A stretch of DNA of 64,000 bases. Origin: Flavobacterium quisquiliarum. Lineage in GTDB: Bacteria; Bacteroidota; Bacteroidia; Flavobacteriales; Flavobacteriaceae. The stretch is from assembly GCF_019308285.1 (NCBI RefSeq), contig NZ_WWEM01000022.1, positions 62,001-126,000 of the forward strand, in the 5' to 3' direction. Under the pieces are notes generated by a model that had not been told where the DNA came from, searched no databases, and saw only the letters and a list, made by a program, of their open reading frames with translations. The translations under genes and the position numbers were made by a program. Shown here piece by piece: positions 53,663 through 62,603 of the stretch (position 1 is the stretch's first letter; every line of letters begins with the position of its first letter).

Positions 53663-55309
53663 TTATACTTTCAAAGCCATTGAACCGATTTTCATAACCA
53701 TTTCTTCGAAATCATTTCGGGAAACTACAGCCTTATTTCGAGCTCTGGTTCTATAGTTGTAAATTGTGCTTAGAGAGTAACGCAAAAATGCGGCGATTTT
53801 GACACTGTCAGTAATTCCAAGTCTAATTAAAGCAAAGATTCGAAGTTCTGTATTCAGTAATTCATTTTGTTTGAGAACAATCTGCTCTTCTGGAATTAAT
53901 AAGGCATTGAAATCTTTTACGAATGTTGGATACAAGTTCAGAAAGATTATATCAAAATTCTTGTACAATTCTTCCAACTCATTATCAACTAGAGTTGTTG
54001 ATTTTAAGATTTTATAAATTTCATCAAACTGTTTTGCGGTTGCTTTTTTGTTTAGAATAATGCGGTAGTTTTCTAATTTATTGATGTAAGTCGAACATAA
54101 ATTGAAAAAATGCGCGATATACTCTTCCTTAACTAAGTTAGATTCAGACAATTGCAAGTTACTTTGCTGTAACTGATTGTTGGTTTCTGTAATGTCTTTG
54201 TTCAATTCAGCCAGTTTCTGACTGGTTTCATATAATTCTGTTCGAATTCGCGAAACCTTTTTCATCTGTTTATACACATAAATAATAGCAACCAATAAGA
54301 ATAGTGAAAGCAGACTGATACAAAGCAGATAAATCTGCAACTCGCTTTTTCGCTGTTTTTCACGTTCTAAATAAACCGTGTTGATAATCGAATATACTTC
54401 TGACATCAACAGTGTTCTAAACTGAACATTACAATAAAGCGCATCTTCAATAGCCGATTGTGTCAATTTATAAGCCATATCAACATCTCCGATTTCATAA
54501 AAAACCAATGCTAATTCCTGTAACGAAGCATTGTCTTTATTGGCATTTTTAATATCTGATGTAGCAGAAAGTGCGTAGTATTTTTTTCTATCTTCTAACT
54601 GATGTCTAGCTTCAGCAATTTTACCCAGTAAATAGGTAATCATAGCGTAGTTTGGACTTTCTTCTTTTGTTTTGCTCAATAAAGAAAGCAGCTGTTTTTC
54701 TGGTTCATTGTATCTTCTATGAATAAAAATATCCTGCTGGATTCTATTGATTTTATATTCTAAAGTATTCGGATTCAAAATACTCAATAATGAATCGCGA
54801 TATTTTCCAATTTGTTTTCTGTATTCCCTATTATCACTATTCGCTGCATAATGCTCAAAAAATTCACGGTACGAAATATAGTAATTCGGCAACAATGTAG
54901 CTGGAAGCGTTTTTTTATTGATGCCTTTTAAAATGGCTTCAGATTCCCGATATTTTCCAGATGAAGAATAGAGTGTTACCAATTGCAACTGTGCCAAATT
55001 CAAAAGTTCTTTGTTTTGAAGTGCTTCAGCAATTTTTATATTCTTCTTTACATATTGAATAGCCGAATCTGAATTTAACTTTTGATATTCTAAATACAGC
55101 GTTTTATTAAAATTATACTCCTGTTCTTTGGTAAGATTATCCGATTTTATTTTCTTGAAATTGAGAATTCTTTCCTCCTTTATTTTCACATAATGCTGCT
55201 TGTTTTTTATTGCCTCATTTAATTGTTTTAAAATAGCATCTGAACCTTCCAATGCGAAGACTGGAAAGCTTACAATAAAAAGAAACAGAAATAAGTAATA
55301 ATTTTTCAA
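53663..55309 (-). CDS. TPR-membrane regulator of the DUF6377 type
   Basis: 548 residues. A signal peptide or N-terminal anchor (YYLFLFLFIVSFPVFA) is followed by TPR-like helices (30-310), one transmembrane helix (about 328-346, LQIYLLCISLLSLFLLVAIIYVY), a coiled coil (350-395) and a C-terminal cytoplasmic domain with EEYIAHFFNLCSTYINKLENYR, LNTELRIFALIRLGITDSVKIAAFLRYSLSTIYNYRTRARNKA. The last part is a LuxR-like winged helix, so this is a membrane-bound transcription regulator. It is co-oriented with GH3, and control of carbohydrate genes is likely by analogy (inference). Confidence 0.88.
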   Translation of the reverse strand: MKNYYLFLFLFIVSFPVFALEGSDAILKQLNEAIKNKQHYVKIKEERILNFKKIKSDNLTKEQEYNFNKTLYLEYQKLNSDSAIQYVKKNIKIAEALQNKELLNLAQLQLVTLYSSSGKYRESEAILKGINKKTLPATLLPNYYISYREFFEHYAANSDNREYRKQIGKYRDSLLSILNPNTLEYKINRIQQDIFIHRRYNEPEKQLLSLLSKTKEESPNYAMITYLLGKIAEARHQLEDRKKYYALSATSDIKNANKDNASLQELALVFYEIGDVDMAYKLTQSAIEDALYCNVQFRTLLMSEVYSIINTVYLEREKQRKSELQIYLLCISLLSLFLLVAIIYVYKQMKKVSRIRTELYETSQKLAELNKDITETNNQLQQSNLQLSESNLVKEEYIAHFFNLCSTYINKLENYRIILNKKATAKQFDEIYKILKSTTLVDNELEELYKNFDIIFLNLYPTFVKDFNALLIPEEQIVLKQNELLNTELRIFALIRLGITDSVKIAAFLRYSLSTIYNYRTRARNKAVVSRNDFEEMVMKIGSMALKV

Positions 55310-55332
55310 GCTGATTTAATATAAAGGAATTA

Positions 55333-55340
55333 CAAATATA
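55333..55340 (-). promoter_or_regulatory. Candidate -7 box of the DUF6377 gene
   Basis: The minus strand reads TATATTTG, a full TAnnTTTG match, about 24 bases before the start codon. A -33 box is not obvious. Confidence 0.35.
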
Positions 55341-55474
55341 ACAAAGCGAAAATATAAAAACTGATTTTTTTGATTAGGGTAATAATGTACTTAAAAGGAG
55401 GGAGTTTTTTATTTTGATATAAAAAATACAACACAAAAACACTACAAGCAATAAATTTAATTATTCCACAATAA

Positions 55475-55515
55475 CAAAAAAAAGCTTTGCCAAAGTTTTA
55501 AACTTTGACAAAGCT
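55475..55515 (-). terminator. Intrinsic terminator (minus strand)
   Basis: AGCTTTG, CC, AAAGTTT and AAACTTT, GA, CAAAGCT pair with a two-base internal mismatch, then a T-run on the minus strand. It closes the acyl-CoA dehydrogenase gene. Confidence 0.85.
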
Positions 55516-55535
55516 CTCTTTCAAAATTATAATAT

Positions 55536-57794
55536 TTAAACTGCAATCGGCGCTGCTAAACAACTTTCGGGAATATCAAATGCGTTAACCAATGCCACTG
55601 CATCAGGACGAATATCCCAGCAAAGCTGATTTACTATTTTACGAACCGCTTTTGTTTTGACTGCTTCCATATAGCCGTCTTCCAAATACCAAGCTTTATT
55701 TTTTTCTATCTGCGAAAGCGCATACAATTGACATTGCTTCGTCAAAATCGCTTTTGATTCTTCATCTTCAATCGCTTTAATTGCTATCTGAAACTGTTCC
55801 AAAACCACTCTCTCCAAATAAGCCTGAGCGACATCAATCATTTGATGCTGTACAACGTTAAAAGCATCATAGGCTTCTAAACCACCATCAACCAATTTTT
55901 TAATACGTCTTGCTGCCGATGCCAAAATTGTTTTTTCTCTGTGAACAAAAGCTTGTAAATGAAATTCGCTGTCTAATAAATGTTCATCGTCTGTTCTTCG
56001 GGTTGCAATTGGATTTTTCTCTGTAATTGCCGTTTTAGCATTTTCATAAACGTAATTGATAATTCCCAACGATCCCATTTCGCCAAACGATTTTCTGAAT
56101 TCTGAAAGACGGTTTTTAGCCACCAATTGCATTAAAACAGTATTATCTCCTTCAAAAGTGGTGTAAATTTCAGTATCATTTTTTAATGCATCAATTCTGT
56201 TTTCAGATAAATATCCTTTTCCGCCACAAGCTTCACGGCATTCCTGCAGAATATCTCTAGTACTCCAAGTTGAATACGATTTCATTCCGGCTGCCAAAGC
56301 TTCGATTTCCTGCATCTCTGTTTCCGTTCCATTTAAAAATCTATTCGTCAAATACTGAAGTGCAAAATGAACTGCGTAAGTTTTAGCTAAATGAGGCAAT
56401 AAACGTCGTTGATGCATTCTGTAATTTAAAATTGGAACCTCAGATCCACCTTCTGGCCCAAATTGTCTTCTTTGATCGCTGTAGCGAATGGCAATCGTCA
56501 GTCCTGATTTCGCTGCCGCTAAAGCCGAACGTGGAATCCCGATTCTTCCTCCTACTAAAGTTCCTAACATGGTAAAAAATCTTCTGTTATCACTCGGAAT
56601 TGGACTTTCGAATTCTCCTTTTTCGTTTACAGAAGCAAAACGATCGAGCATATCGTCCTTTGGAATTATGACATTATCAAAACTGATGGTTCCGTTATCT
56701 ACTCCGTTTAATCCCATTTTATGACCGCAGTCCCCAATTGTTACACCGTTTACCACATTTCCATCTGGATCGCGTAAAGGCACAACAAAAGCATTCACCC
56801 CATAATCATGTCCATCTATAATTAGTTTTGCGAATACAGTCGCCTTTTGTCCGTGAACAGCAGCGTTTCCAATATATTCTTTCTGAGCGTTTTTATTGGG
56901 AGTATGAATCGTAAAAGTCTGATCATTATGATTGTACGTTGCTGTGGTTTCTAAGCCTTTTACATTCGATCCATGATGTGTTTCGGTCATGGCAAAACAG
57001 CCTGGAAGTTTCAACGTTCCAATATCTTTTAAATATTTAGCATAATGTTTTTCGGTTCCTAATGACTGTACACTCATTCCCCACAATCCAAACTGAACAC
57101 CAAATTTAATTACCAAACTTAAATCGTGGTAACTCAGCGTTTCCATAATCGCAAAATAATCGGCTATATTTTCCCCTCCTCCATATTGTTTTGGATATGC
57201 CATATTTCCAAGATTTTCATCGGCTAAAATTTTACACCATTTGTAAACAGTTTGTCTGAAAACATTAATATCCGTAGAAGTTTCATAAGCAAATTCGGGT
57301 CTGGAAATTACTGATTTCACTTTTTCGATTATTGCCGCTTCTTTTCCGTTTAAGATTTTGGTAATTTTCTGAATATCAAAAGTGGCATTGGTATGTGAAT
57401 CTGCCGTAAAAGAACCTGCTTTGGTTTTGAAGTTTTGAAGCGCTTCTTCTCCCAAAATTCCTAAATCATTTTCTAATTTTTTAAAATCGGATTCGATAGG
57501 CGATAAATCCAATTCATTTGCTGATAGTGCTTTTGCAATATCAAAAATCGATTTGATAGAAGAAGTATCCTGAATGCTTTTTTCAATATCCGATTTCCAT
57601 TGAGTGAGTTCATTTCGCGAAGGCGGATTTGAAATATCCACTTTGGATAATAAATATCCTTTTTCCTCTTCTGATAAAACAGTCAGCGAATTAATAAACT
57701 CTTTCAGTGTCGAAAATTCTTTCTGTGTCAGTAAATCATCTGACCACACTAAATAAAATAACGGAGTAAAGGCTTGAAGTTTGGTATTTTTCAT
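55536..57794 (-). CDS. Large acyl-CoA dehydrogenase/oxidase-like protein
   Basis: 752 residues, longer than the usual 380-600 of acyl-CoA dehydrogenases. It has an N-terminal helical extension (about 1-130), then the FAD-dependent core: YGGGENIADYFAIMETLSYHDLSL, CFAMTETHHGSNVKGLETTATY, GHKMGLNGVDNGTISFDNVIIPKDD, RRFFTMLGTLVGGRIGIPRSALAA, ECREACGGKGYLSENRI and TTFEGDNTVLMQLVAKNRL. The GDNTVLMQ motif and the extra C-terminal helices resemble acyl-CoA oxidases. It acts in fatty-acid or branched-chain acyl degradation; the acyl preference is unknown. No other beta-oxidation gene is adjacent. Confidence 0.9.
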   Translation of the reverse strand: MKNTKLQAFTPLFYLVWSDDLLTQKEFSTLKEFINSLTVLSEEEKGYLLSKVDISNPPSRNELTQWKSDIEKSIQDTSSIKSIFDIAKALSANELDLSPIESDFKKLENDLGILGEEALQNFKTKAGSFTADSHTNATFDIQKITKILNGKEAAIIEKVKSVISRPEFAYETSTDINVFRQTVYKWCKILADENLGNMAYPKQYGGGENIADYFAIMETLSYHDLSLVIKFGVQFGLWGMSVQSLGTEKHYAKYLKDIGTLKLPGCFAMTETHHGSNVKGLETTATYNHNDQTFTIHTPNKNAQKEYIGNAAVHGQKATVFAKLIIDGHDYGVNAFVVPLRDPDGNVVNGVTIGDCGHKMGLNGVDNGTISFDNVIIPKDDMLDRFASVNEKGEFESPIPSDNRRFFTMLGTLVGGRIGIPRSALAAAKSGLTIAIRYSDQRRQFGPEGGSEVPILNYRMHQRRLLPHLAKTYAVHFALQYLTNRFLNGTETEMQEIEALAAGMKSYSTWSTRDILQECREACGGKGYLSENRIDALKNDTEIYTTFEGDNTVLMQLVAKNRLSEFRKSFGEMGSLGIINYVYENAKTAITEKNPIATRRTDDEHLLDSEFHLQAFVHREKTILASAARRIKKLVDGGLEAYDAFNVVQHQMIDVAQAYLERVVLEQFQIAIKAIEDEESKAILTKQCQLYALSQIEKNKAWYLEDGYMEAVKTKAVRKIVNQLCWDIRPDAVALVNAFDIPESCLAAPIAV

Positions 57795-57830
57795 ATCAAT
57801 ATATTAGGATTCGGTTTGAATTAGTTTTTT

Positions 57831-57973
57831 TAGCCACAGAATAAAAAGGATTTAAAAGATTTTTTTGTTCGCCACGAATTCACGAATTATTTAAAAAAAA
57901 TCTTTTAATTCGTGAATTCGTGGCTAATTTTATAGACAACAACAATCCTTTTACTCTGTATAATCTGTGGCTA
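57831..57973. repeat. Nested inverted repeats
   Basis: Outer arms TAGCCACAGA (57831-57840) and TCTGTGGCTA (57964-57973) enclose a 19-base perfect pair GCCACGAATTCACGAATTA (57871-57889) and its complement (57906-57924). Intermediate AAAAGGATT/AATCCTTTT also match. It fills the 304-base spacer between the acyl-CoA dehydrogenase and EamA genes; no gene is seen. Confidence 0.8.
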
Positions 57974-57998
57974 TTTACTTTTTTACACTTTATCGCAT

Positions 57999-58033
57999 AA
58001 AAAAACAGGAATGAAAAATAATCATTCCTGTTT
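57999..58033 (-). terminator. Intrinsic terminator (minus strand)
   Basis: AAACAGGAATGA and TCATTCCTGTTT form a 12-base perfect stem, then a run of T on the minus strand. It ends the EamA transporter transcript. Confidence 0.85.
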
Positions 58034-58098
58034 AAACATCCTGTTAAGATTCTTGTAATTTTCGATTTTAAACCAATAAAAAATATGAAAACTAAGAT

Positions 58099-59052
58099 TT
58101 ATGAACCTTTGGATATTGCGGTCATTTTTTGCTTTATCGCAAAAATATGATGTGAATTAAAAACTAACACTGCTATAAAAATGATTCCGTATGCCGTAAT
58201 CTGCAGAGATGTGATATTCTCTTTGAAGAAAAAGGCTGCTAATCCAAATGCAATCATAGGATTAATGTTTAAAAGCATTCCCACTGTCGAAGAATTGATT
58301 CCTGAAAGCGCATATAAATTCAAAAACAACGGAATTATCGTAAACATAATTGCAATGGTCTCAATACAGAGATAAAACTTAAATTCCGTTGGTACCGGTC
58401 CCCCAAAAACCGGATAAAAAGGTAATAATACTAATCCTGCCAAAGTAATATGAAAAGTTAGTACAATAAATTTATCAAAACCTTTATTGGCACGCTGGCT
58501 TACTAAATAAGCAGCATAAGTTAATCCGATAATAATGCTGAAAACCATATCCATAATAGCGGCATAAGACAATAACATACAGCCAGAAATACTTAATCCA
58601 ACAGAAATCCATTGTGTTTTGGACAATTTTTCTCTTAATATGAAATAGGCCAATAAAGTGGTCAAAATCGGGCAAACTAAATATGCCAAAGAAGTTGCTT
58701 TAACGCTGACATGATTCATTACATAGATATACGTAAACCAGTTTCCCATTAAAAAAGCACTTCCACCGATATTGAGTAAAATCGATTTTCTTTTTTCAGA
58801 TTTTGGTAAAACCTTAAAGATTTCTATAGTCTCTTTTATTTTTTTTCTTTTAAATAAAAGAGCGATCAAAAGCATTAAAATACTACAGCTGAAAACACGA
58901 TAAAACAAAATATCCAATGACGGATATTCATGAATTGGTCTTAAAACCAAACTGAAAAGTCCCCAGGTAGTAAAGGCAATTATCGCCGCTATATAATACT
59001 TTGTTGTTTTCACAAAAACACTGTTTTGAATTGTTTCCTTTTGATGACGCAA
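58099..59052 (-). CDS. EamA/DMT-family transporter
   Basis: 317 residues with ten transmembrane helices in two EamA units (about 18-155 and 165-300). The first opens YYIAAIIAFTTWGLFSLVLRPI, DILFYRVFSCSILMLLIALLF; the second ends LSGINSSTVGMLLNINPMIAFGLAAFFFKENI. The Trp-Gly and Arg patterns recall RarD-like exporters. It probably exports amino acids, metabolites or toxic compounds. It is divergent from a MocR regulator gene 72 bases away, the classic arrangement of a transporter with its GntR/aminotransferase-type regulator. Confidence 0.88.
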   Translation of the reverse strand: MRHQKETIQNSVFVKTTKYYIAAIIAFTTWGLFSLVLRPIHEYPSLDILFYRVFSCSILMLLIALLFKRKKIKETIEIFKVLPKSEKRKSILLNIGGSAFLMGNWFTYIYVMNHVSVKATSLAYLVCPILTTLLAYFILREKLSKTQWISVGLSISGCMLLSYAAIMDMVFSIIIGLTYAAYLVSQRANKGFDKFIVLTFHITLAGLVLLPFYPVFGGPVPTEFKFYLCIETIAIMFTIIPLFLNLYALSGINSSTVGMLLNINPMIAFGLAAFFFKENITSLQITAYGIIFIAVLVFNSHHIFAIKQKMTAISKGS

Positions 59053-59124
59053 ATTTCTAAAAAATAAAACAGCAATACAGATACAGTTTTTGTAAATTGC
59101 ACCATAACAGTTTTATTTTTTGAC

Positions 59125-60546
59125 ATGAAAAACGCCAATTACTTATACCTTCAATTTGCAGACCGTATCGAAAAACAGATTAAATCTGGTCTTTTAAACG
59201 TTGGCGACAAACTGCCTTCCATTAGAGAAGTCTGCGCCGAAACAGGTTATAGCATGAGTACTGTCAGCAAAGCATATTACGAAATCGAAAGCCGTTCTTT
59301 GATAGAATCTCGTCCGCAATCCGGTTATTATGTGAGTAATATTTCGGCAAGAACAATTCCGGAACCCTCAGCAAGTACGCCGATTTTGACTTTGGAAAAC
59401 ATAGAACGTGAAGATTTAGTCGATTTGGTTTATGACGATATGCGTAAAAAAGACCTGACGATGCTTTCGCTTGGTTTTCCGTCGAATGAATTACTGCCAA
59501 TTGCAAAACTAAATAAAGGAATGGTTCAGGCAATGCGTCAGCTACCAAACAGCGGAACGAGTTATGAAGAAATTCAGGGAAACAGTAATTTACGCAAAGA
59601 AATTGCCCGCTGGTCGTTTACTTGGGGTGGTTCTTTGACAGAAGATGATATTATTACAACGCCCGGCTGTATCTCTGCAATTTCAGACTGTTTATTGACT
59701 TTGACGAAACCCGGAGATACTATCATTACTGAAAGTCCGGTTTATTTTGGGATTTTACAATTGGCCAGATCTTTAGGTTTATATGTTATGGAGCTTCCAA
59801 CCAACATGACAACTGGAATCGAATTGGAAGCTGTAAAAAAAACATTAGCTTCTAACAAAGTAAAAGCTTGTGTTTTAATGAGTAATTTCAGCAATCCATC
59901 TGGAAGTATGATGCCGAATGAACATAAAAAGGAAATTGTCCGCTTAATGGAATTTTATAACGTTCCTTTAATAGAAGATGATATTCACGGCGATTTGTAT
60001 TTTGGCACCAGCCGACCAACCAATTGTAAAACCTACGACGAAAGCGGGATTGTGCTTTGTTGCAGTTCGGTTTCTAAATCTTTGGCGCCGGGTTATCGTG
60101 CGGGATGGGTTTCTCCTGGAAAGTTCAAAAAAGAAATTCTACGAACAAAATTATATCATACTATTTCCAATACCACAATTACGCATGAAGTTGTGGGAGA
60201 TTTTTTAAAAAATGGTCGTTATGAAAATCATCTGCGTAAAATTCGCCAGATTTTAAATCGAAACTGTACCAATTATATCAATACTGTTTTAGAATCTTTT
60301 CCAGCTGGAACGAAGGTAAGTCAGCCACAAGGCGGCTTTTTTCTTTGGGTTGAAATGGATAAAAAAATAGATACTGCTGCCTTTTATCATTTAGCTTTAA
60401 AACACAATATCAGCATTGCACCGGGAAGGATTTTTTCGCTTCAGGATCAATTTTCAAACTGTATGCGATTGAGTTTTGGATTGCCTTGGTCGAATGAATT
60501 GAGAACTGCTATTCAGACTTTGGGAAGGTTGGCGAAACAATTGTAA
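59125..60546 (+). CDS. MocR-type PLP-dependent transcriptional regulator
   Basis: 473 residues. The N-terminus is a GntR winged helix (YLYLQFADRIEKQIKSGLLNVGDKLPSIREVCAETGYSMSTVSKAYYEIESRSLIESRPQSGYYV). The rest (about 100-473) is a fold-type I aminotransferase domain with the PLP Lys in SSVSKSLAPGYRAGWV and the motifs IEDDIHGDLYF and PQGGFFLWVEM. MocR proteins sense amino compounds or vitamin B6 and regulate neighbouring genes. Here the divergent neighbour is the EamA exporter, the likely target. The upstream box TATTTTTTG ends only 3 bases before the ATG. Confidence 0.92.
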   Translation: MKNANYLYLQFADRIEKQIKSGLLNVGDKLPSIREVCAETGYSMSTVSKAYYEIESRSLIESRPQSGYYVSNISARTIPEPSASTPILTLENIEREDLVDLVYDDMRKKDLTMLSLGFPSNELLPIAKLNKGMVQAMRQLPNSGTSYEEIQGNSNLRKEIARWSFTWGGSLTEDDIITTPGCISAISDCLLTLTKPGDTIITESPVYFGILQLARSLGLYVMELPTNMTTGIELEAVKKTLASNKVKACVLMSNFSNPSGSMMPNEHKKEIVRLMEFYNVPLIEDDIHGDLYFGTSRPTNCKTYDESGIVLCCSSVSKSLAPGYRAGWVSPGKFKKEILRTKLYHTISNTTITHEVVGDFLKNGRYENHLRKIRQILNRNCTNYINTVLESFPAGTKVSQPQGGFFLWVEMDKKIDTAAFYHLALKHNISIAPGRIFSLQDQFSNCMRLSFGLPWSNELRTAIQTLGRLAKQL

Positions 60547-60667
60547 AATGCATAAATAAACATCCCGTTTTAACCGCGAGGACATATAGAAGATTTTTAT
60601 ATTGATTGCGTTGCAGTGGTTGAAACCACTGGCTATATTTAAAATACTTGTGAATTTAGCAATCAAA

Positions 60668-60703
60668 CAAAAAAACTGGACAGTGCAACTACACACTGTC
60701 CAG
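60668..60703 (-). terminator. Intrinsic terminator (minus strand)
   Basis: CTGGACAGTG (60676-60685) and CACTGTCCAG (60694-60703) form a perfect 10-base stem, followed on the minus strand by seven T. It ends the bestrophin-like gene's transcript. Confidence 0.88.
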
Positions 60704-60735
60704 CCAACAATTAAAAGAAGACCAAAATTAAATAG

Positions 60736-61683
60736 TTATAAGACAAAGTAAGCGTCTTTTTCGACTTTCTTAGGTTCGTCTACTAAGTGAAATTCATTCA
60801 GAATATCAAATTCGCTTTGATATTCATTCAGCATTTGTTTAATATTTTTTTCAATAGTATTTGCAATAGCCGTAACAGGTGTATCGGTTGCTCTGTTTTC
60901 GAATGGATCTTGCAAATGAATTGCCATTCTTTCGATCAAAAAGAAAGCGGCTCCAATTGCTGTAATTAACGGAATTGCAAACCAGCTTAACACACTTGTT
61001 AGACCAAAAGGCAATAATAAAATGAACAGACATAAAGTCAATCTGATATACATACTGTAGGTTGTTGGAAAAATGGTATTTTTAATTCTTTCACATTTTC
61101 CCATTTCATCACAAAGTCTAGACAACGTATTATCAATCTCAACCTGCTGATACATATTGATTTTCTTTTCGTTTTTTGCATTTCGCAAATCTCTTGCATG
61201 TAGCATCAAAATAGCATTTGGAACGTTTTGATGGTTTTTAATGTATCTAATTTCTTCTTCGCTCATTAAACCTTCAAGCGGTTTTATGGCATCTCTCTTT
61301 CTTAGAGATTCTCCTAAACTATAACACCACGCAATTTGTCTTTTTGCAAAATTCTCTTTGAATTCACTGGCTTCAACAGAAAAATCGGGATCTTTATAAA
61401 ACGTCAAAACCTGACGGATTAAGGTTCTGGAATCGTTAACAATAGCTCCCCAGACAATTCGCGCTTCCCACCATCTGTCATAAGCCTGATTGGACTTAAA
61501 CGCTAATAATAAGGAAATAATGGTTCCAATCATTGTTGGAATTGCGATCGGAATATCTACGGGAAGGTTTATAAAATAGTGATGAAATATTTCAAATAGT
61601 ACGGTATAAGCCAATACTAAAGCAATTTCTCCTTTAATTTTCCCGAGAACGTACTTCATTGGTATTCTTTTCTTTAATAACAT
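60736..61683 (-). CDS. Bestrophin-like membrane channel
   Basis: 315 residues. Family pattern: ALVLAYTVLFEIFHHYFINLPVDIPIAIPTMIGTIISLLLAFKSNQAYDRWWEARIVWGAIVNDSRTLIRQ, with the conserved Asn-Gln-Ala-Tyr-Asp-Arg-Trp-Trp-Glu-Ala core, and the second hydrophobic pair near residues 215-250. Bacterial homologues form pentameric ion channels, in some cases sodium-conducting rather than chloride. It is in the inner membrane. It is co-oriented with a USP-like gene, and the spacer between them is a perfect inverted repeat. Confidence 0.9.
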   Translation of the reverse strand: MLLKKRIPMKYVLGKIKGEIALVLAYTVLFEIFHHYFINLPVDIPIAIPTMIGTIISLLLAFKSNQAYDRWWEARIVWGAIVNDSRTLIRQVLTFYKDPDFSVEASEFKENFAKRQIAWCYSLGESLRKRDAIKPLEGLMSEEEIRYIKNHQNVPNAILMLHARDLRNAKNEKKINMYQQVEIDNTLSRLCDEMGKCERIKNTIFPTTYSMYIRLTLCLFILLLPFGLTSVLSWFAIPLITAIGAAFFLIERMAIHLQDPFENRATDTPVTAIANTIEKNIKQMLNEYQSEFDILNEFHLVDEPKKVEKDAYFVL

Positions 61684-61722
61684 ATTTTCGGTTTTAAATT
61701 AATATTGCAGCTGTTTAGTAAT

Positions 61723-61800
61723 TAGTTCTTAGTACCTAGTCCTTAGTGAATGTCAATTAAGTATAAAGACAAATAACTAGGAACTAGGTACTAAGAACTA
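61723..61800. repeat. 18-bp perfect inverted repeat overlapping a stop codon
   Basis: TAGTTCTTAGTACCTAGT (61723-61740) and ACTAGGTACTAAGAACTA (61783-61800) pair perfectly. The outermost three bases of the right arm supply the stop codon of the USP-like gene (61798-61800). Confidence 0.85.
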
Positions 61801-62520
61801 AACAATTTCTTCATACAATGAGAGCACTGGAAGTCCCAATTTCTCATTGACATTTTCTTTTTTTACTTTTTTAAATTTGATTTTTTCGCCTTTTCGGGTT
61901 TCTACAAGCATGTCTATGTTATGCTTTGAAATGGCTTCTGATAAAAATGGAGCAACATTCTCGTAGTTATCTTCGAAATTGGCCGTCTGGCTTACGATTT
62001 CAAAAGAGAAATTCTCACTTAAATATTGCTGTACATCTTTTACGTGAATATTGGCCGTTGAATTTTCTACATAAAGTGCTTTACTGAAAACTTCTTTATT
62101 AATTTCTGTACTTAAATGCAGAATTGGACATTTTTGATTTCCCGCCAACTGCACAAAATATTGATGGATTTTTTTGGTTTCCTGTTTATAGGAATGTGTA
62201 AGGATAACCAGCTTTACAGAAAAAGCTTCTATAAGGCGTTTTAAAATAGGTGCCGAAAGTCCGTATTGATTGTGAACTTTCAGTTTTGCATTTGGAGTAT
62301 GGTCGATAATATATCTGCAGGTTTCCAGAACTTCTTCCTGACTTTTGGTAAGTCCTGACCTCATTTCGCGTAAAAAACTGGAAGATGAAAAGGTATCTGG
62401 CGCTTCTGAAACTAATACTAATATAATTTCTGATTCAGTATCTTTCGACTGATTCACCGCAGATTTAACAGCCGAAATTGTATCATCTTTTAAAGTCGTA
62501 GGTATAAGAAAATTTTTCAT
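61798..62520 (-). CDS. Universal stress protein-like protein
   Basis: 240 residues with the two-module UspA look of Bacteroidota: FLIPTTLKDDTISAVKSAVNQSKDTESEIILVLVSEAP, then KLVILTHSYKQETKKIHQYFVQLAGNQKCPILHLS, and a shorter second module with DMLVETRKGEKI. The ATP-binding glycine motif is weak, so it may not bind nucleotide. It is cytoplasmic. It lies between the sensor kinase and the bestrophin-like gene on the same strand. Its stop codon belongs to an inverted repeat. Confidence 0.7.
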   Translation of the reverse strand: MKNFLIPTTLKDDTISAVKSAVNQSKDTESEIILVLVSEAPDTFSSSSFLREMRSGLTKSQEEVLETCRYIIDHTPNAKLKVHNQYGLSAPILKRLIEAFSVKLVILTHSYKQETKKIHQYFVQLAGNQKCPILHLSTEINKEVFSKALYVENSTANIHVKDVQQYLSENFSFEIVSQTANFEDNYENVAPFLSEAISKHNIDMLVETRKGEKIKFKKVKKENVNEKLGLPVLSLYEEIV

Positions 62521-62603
62521 AAGTATAATCGTTTAGTTTATACTTACAAATTAACAATCAATGAATTAGACTCTTCTTAAGCTAAAATTAGAATTTCCTA
62601 AGA

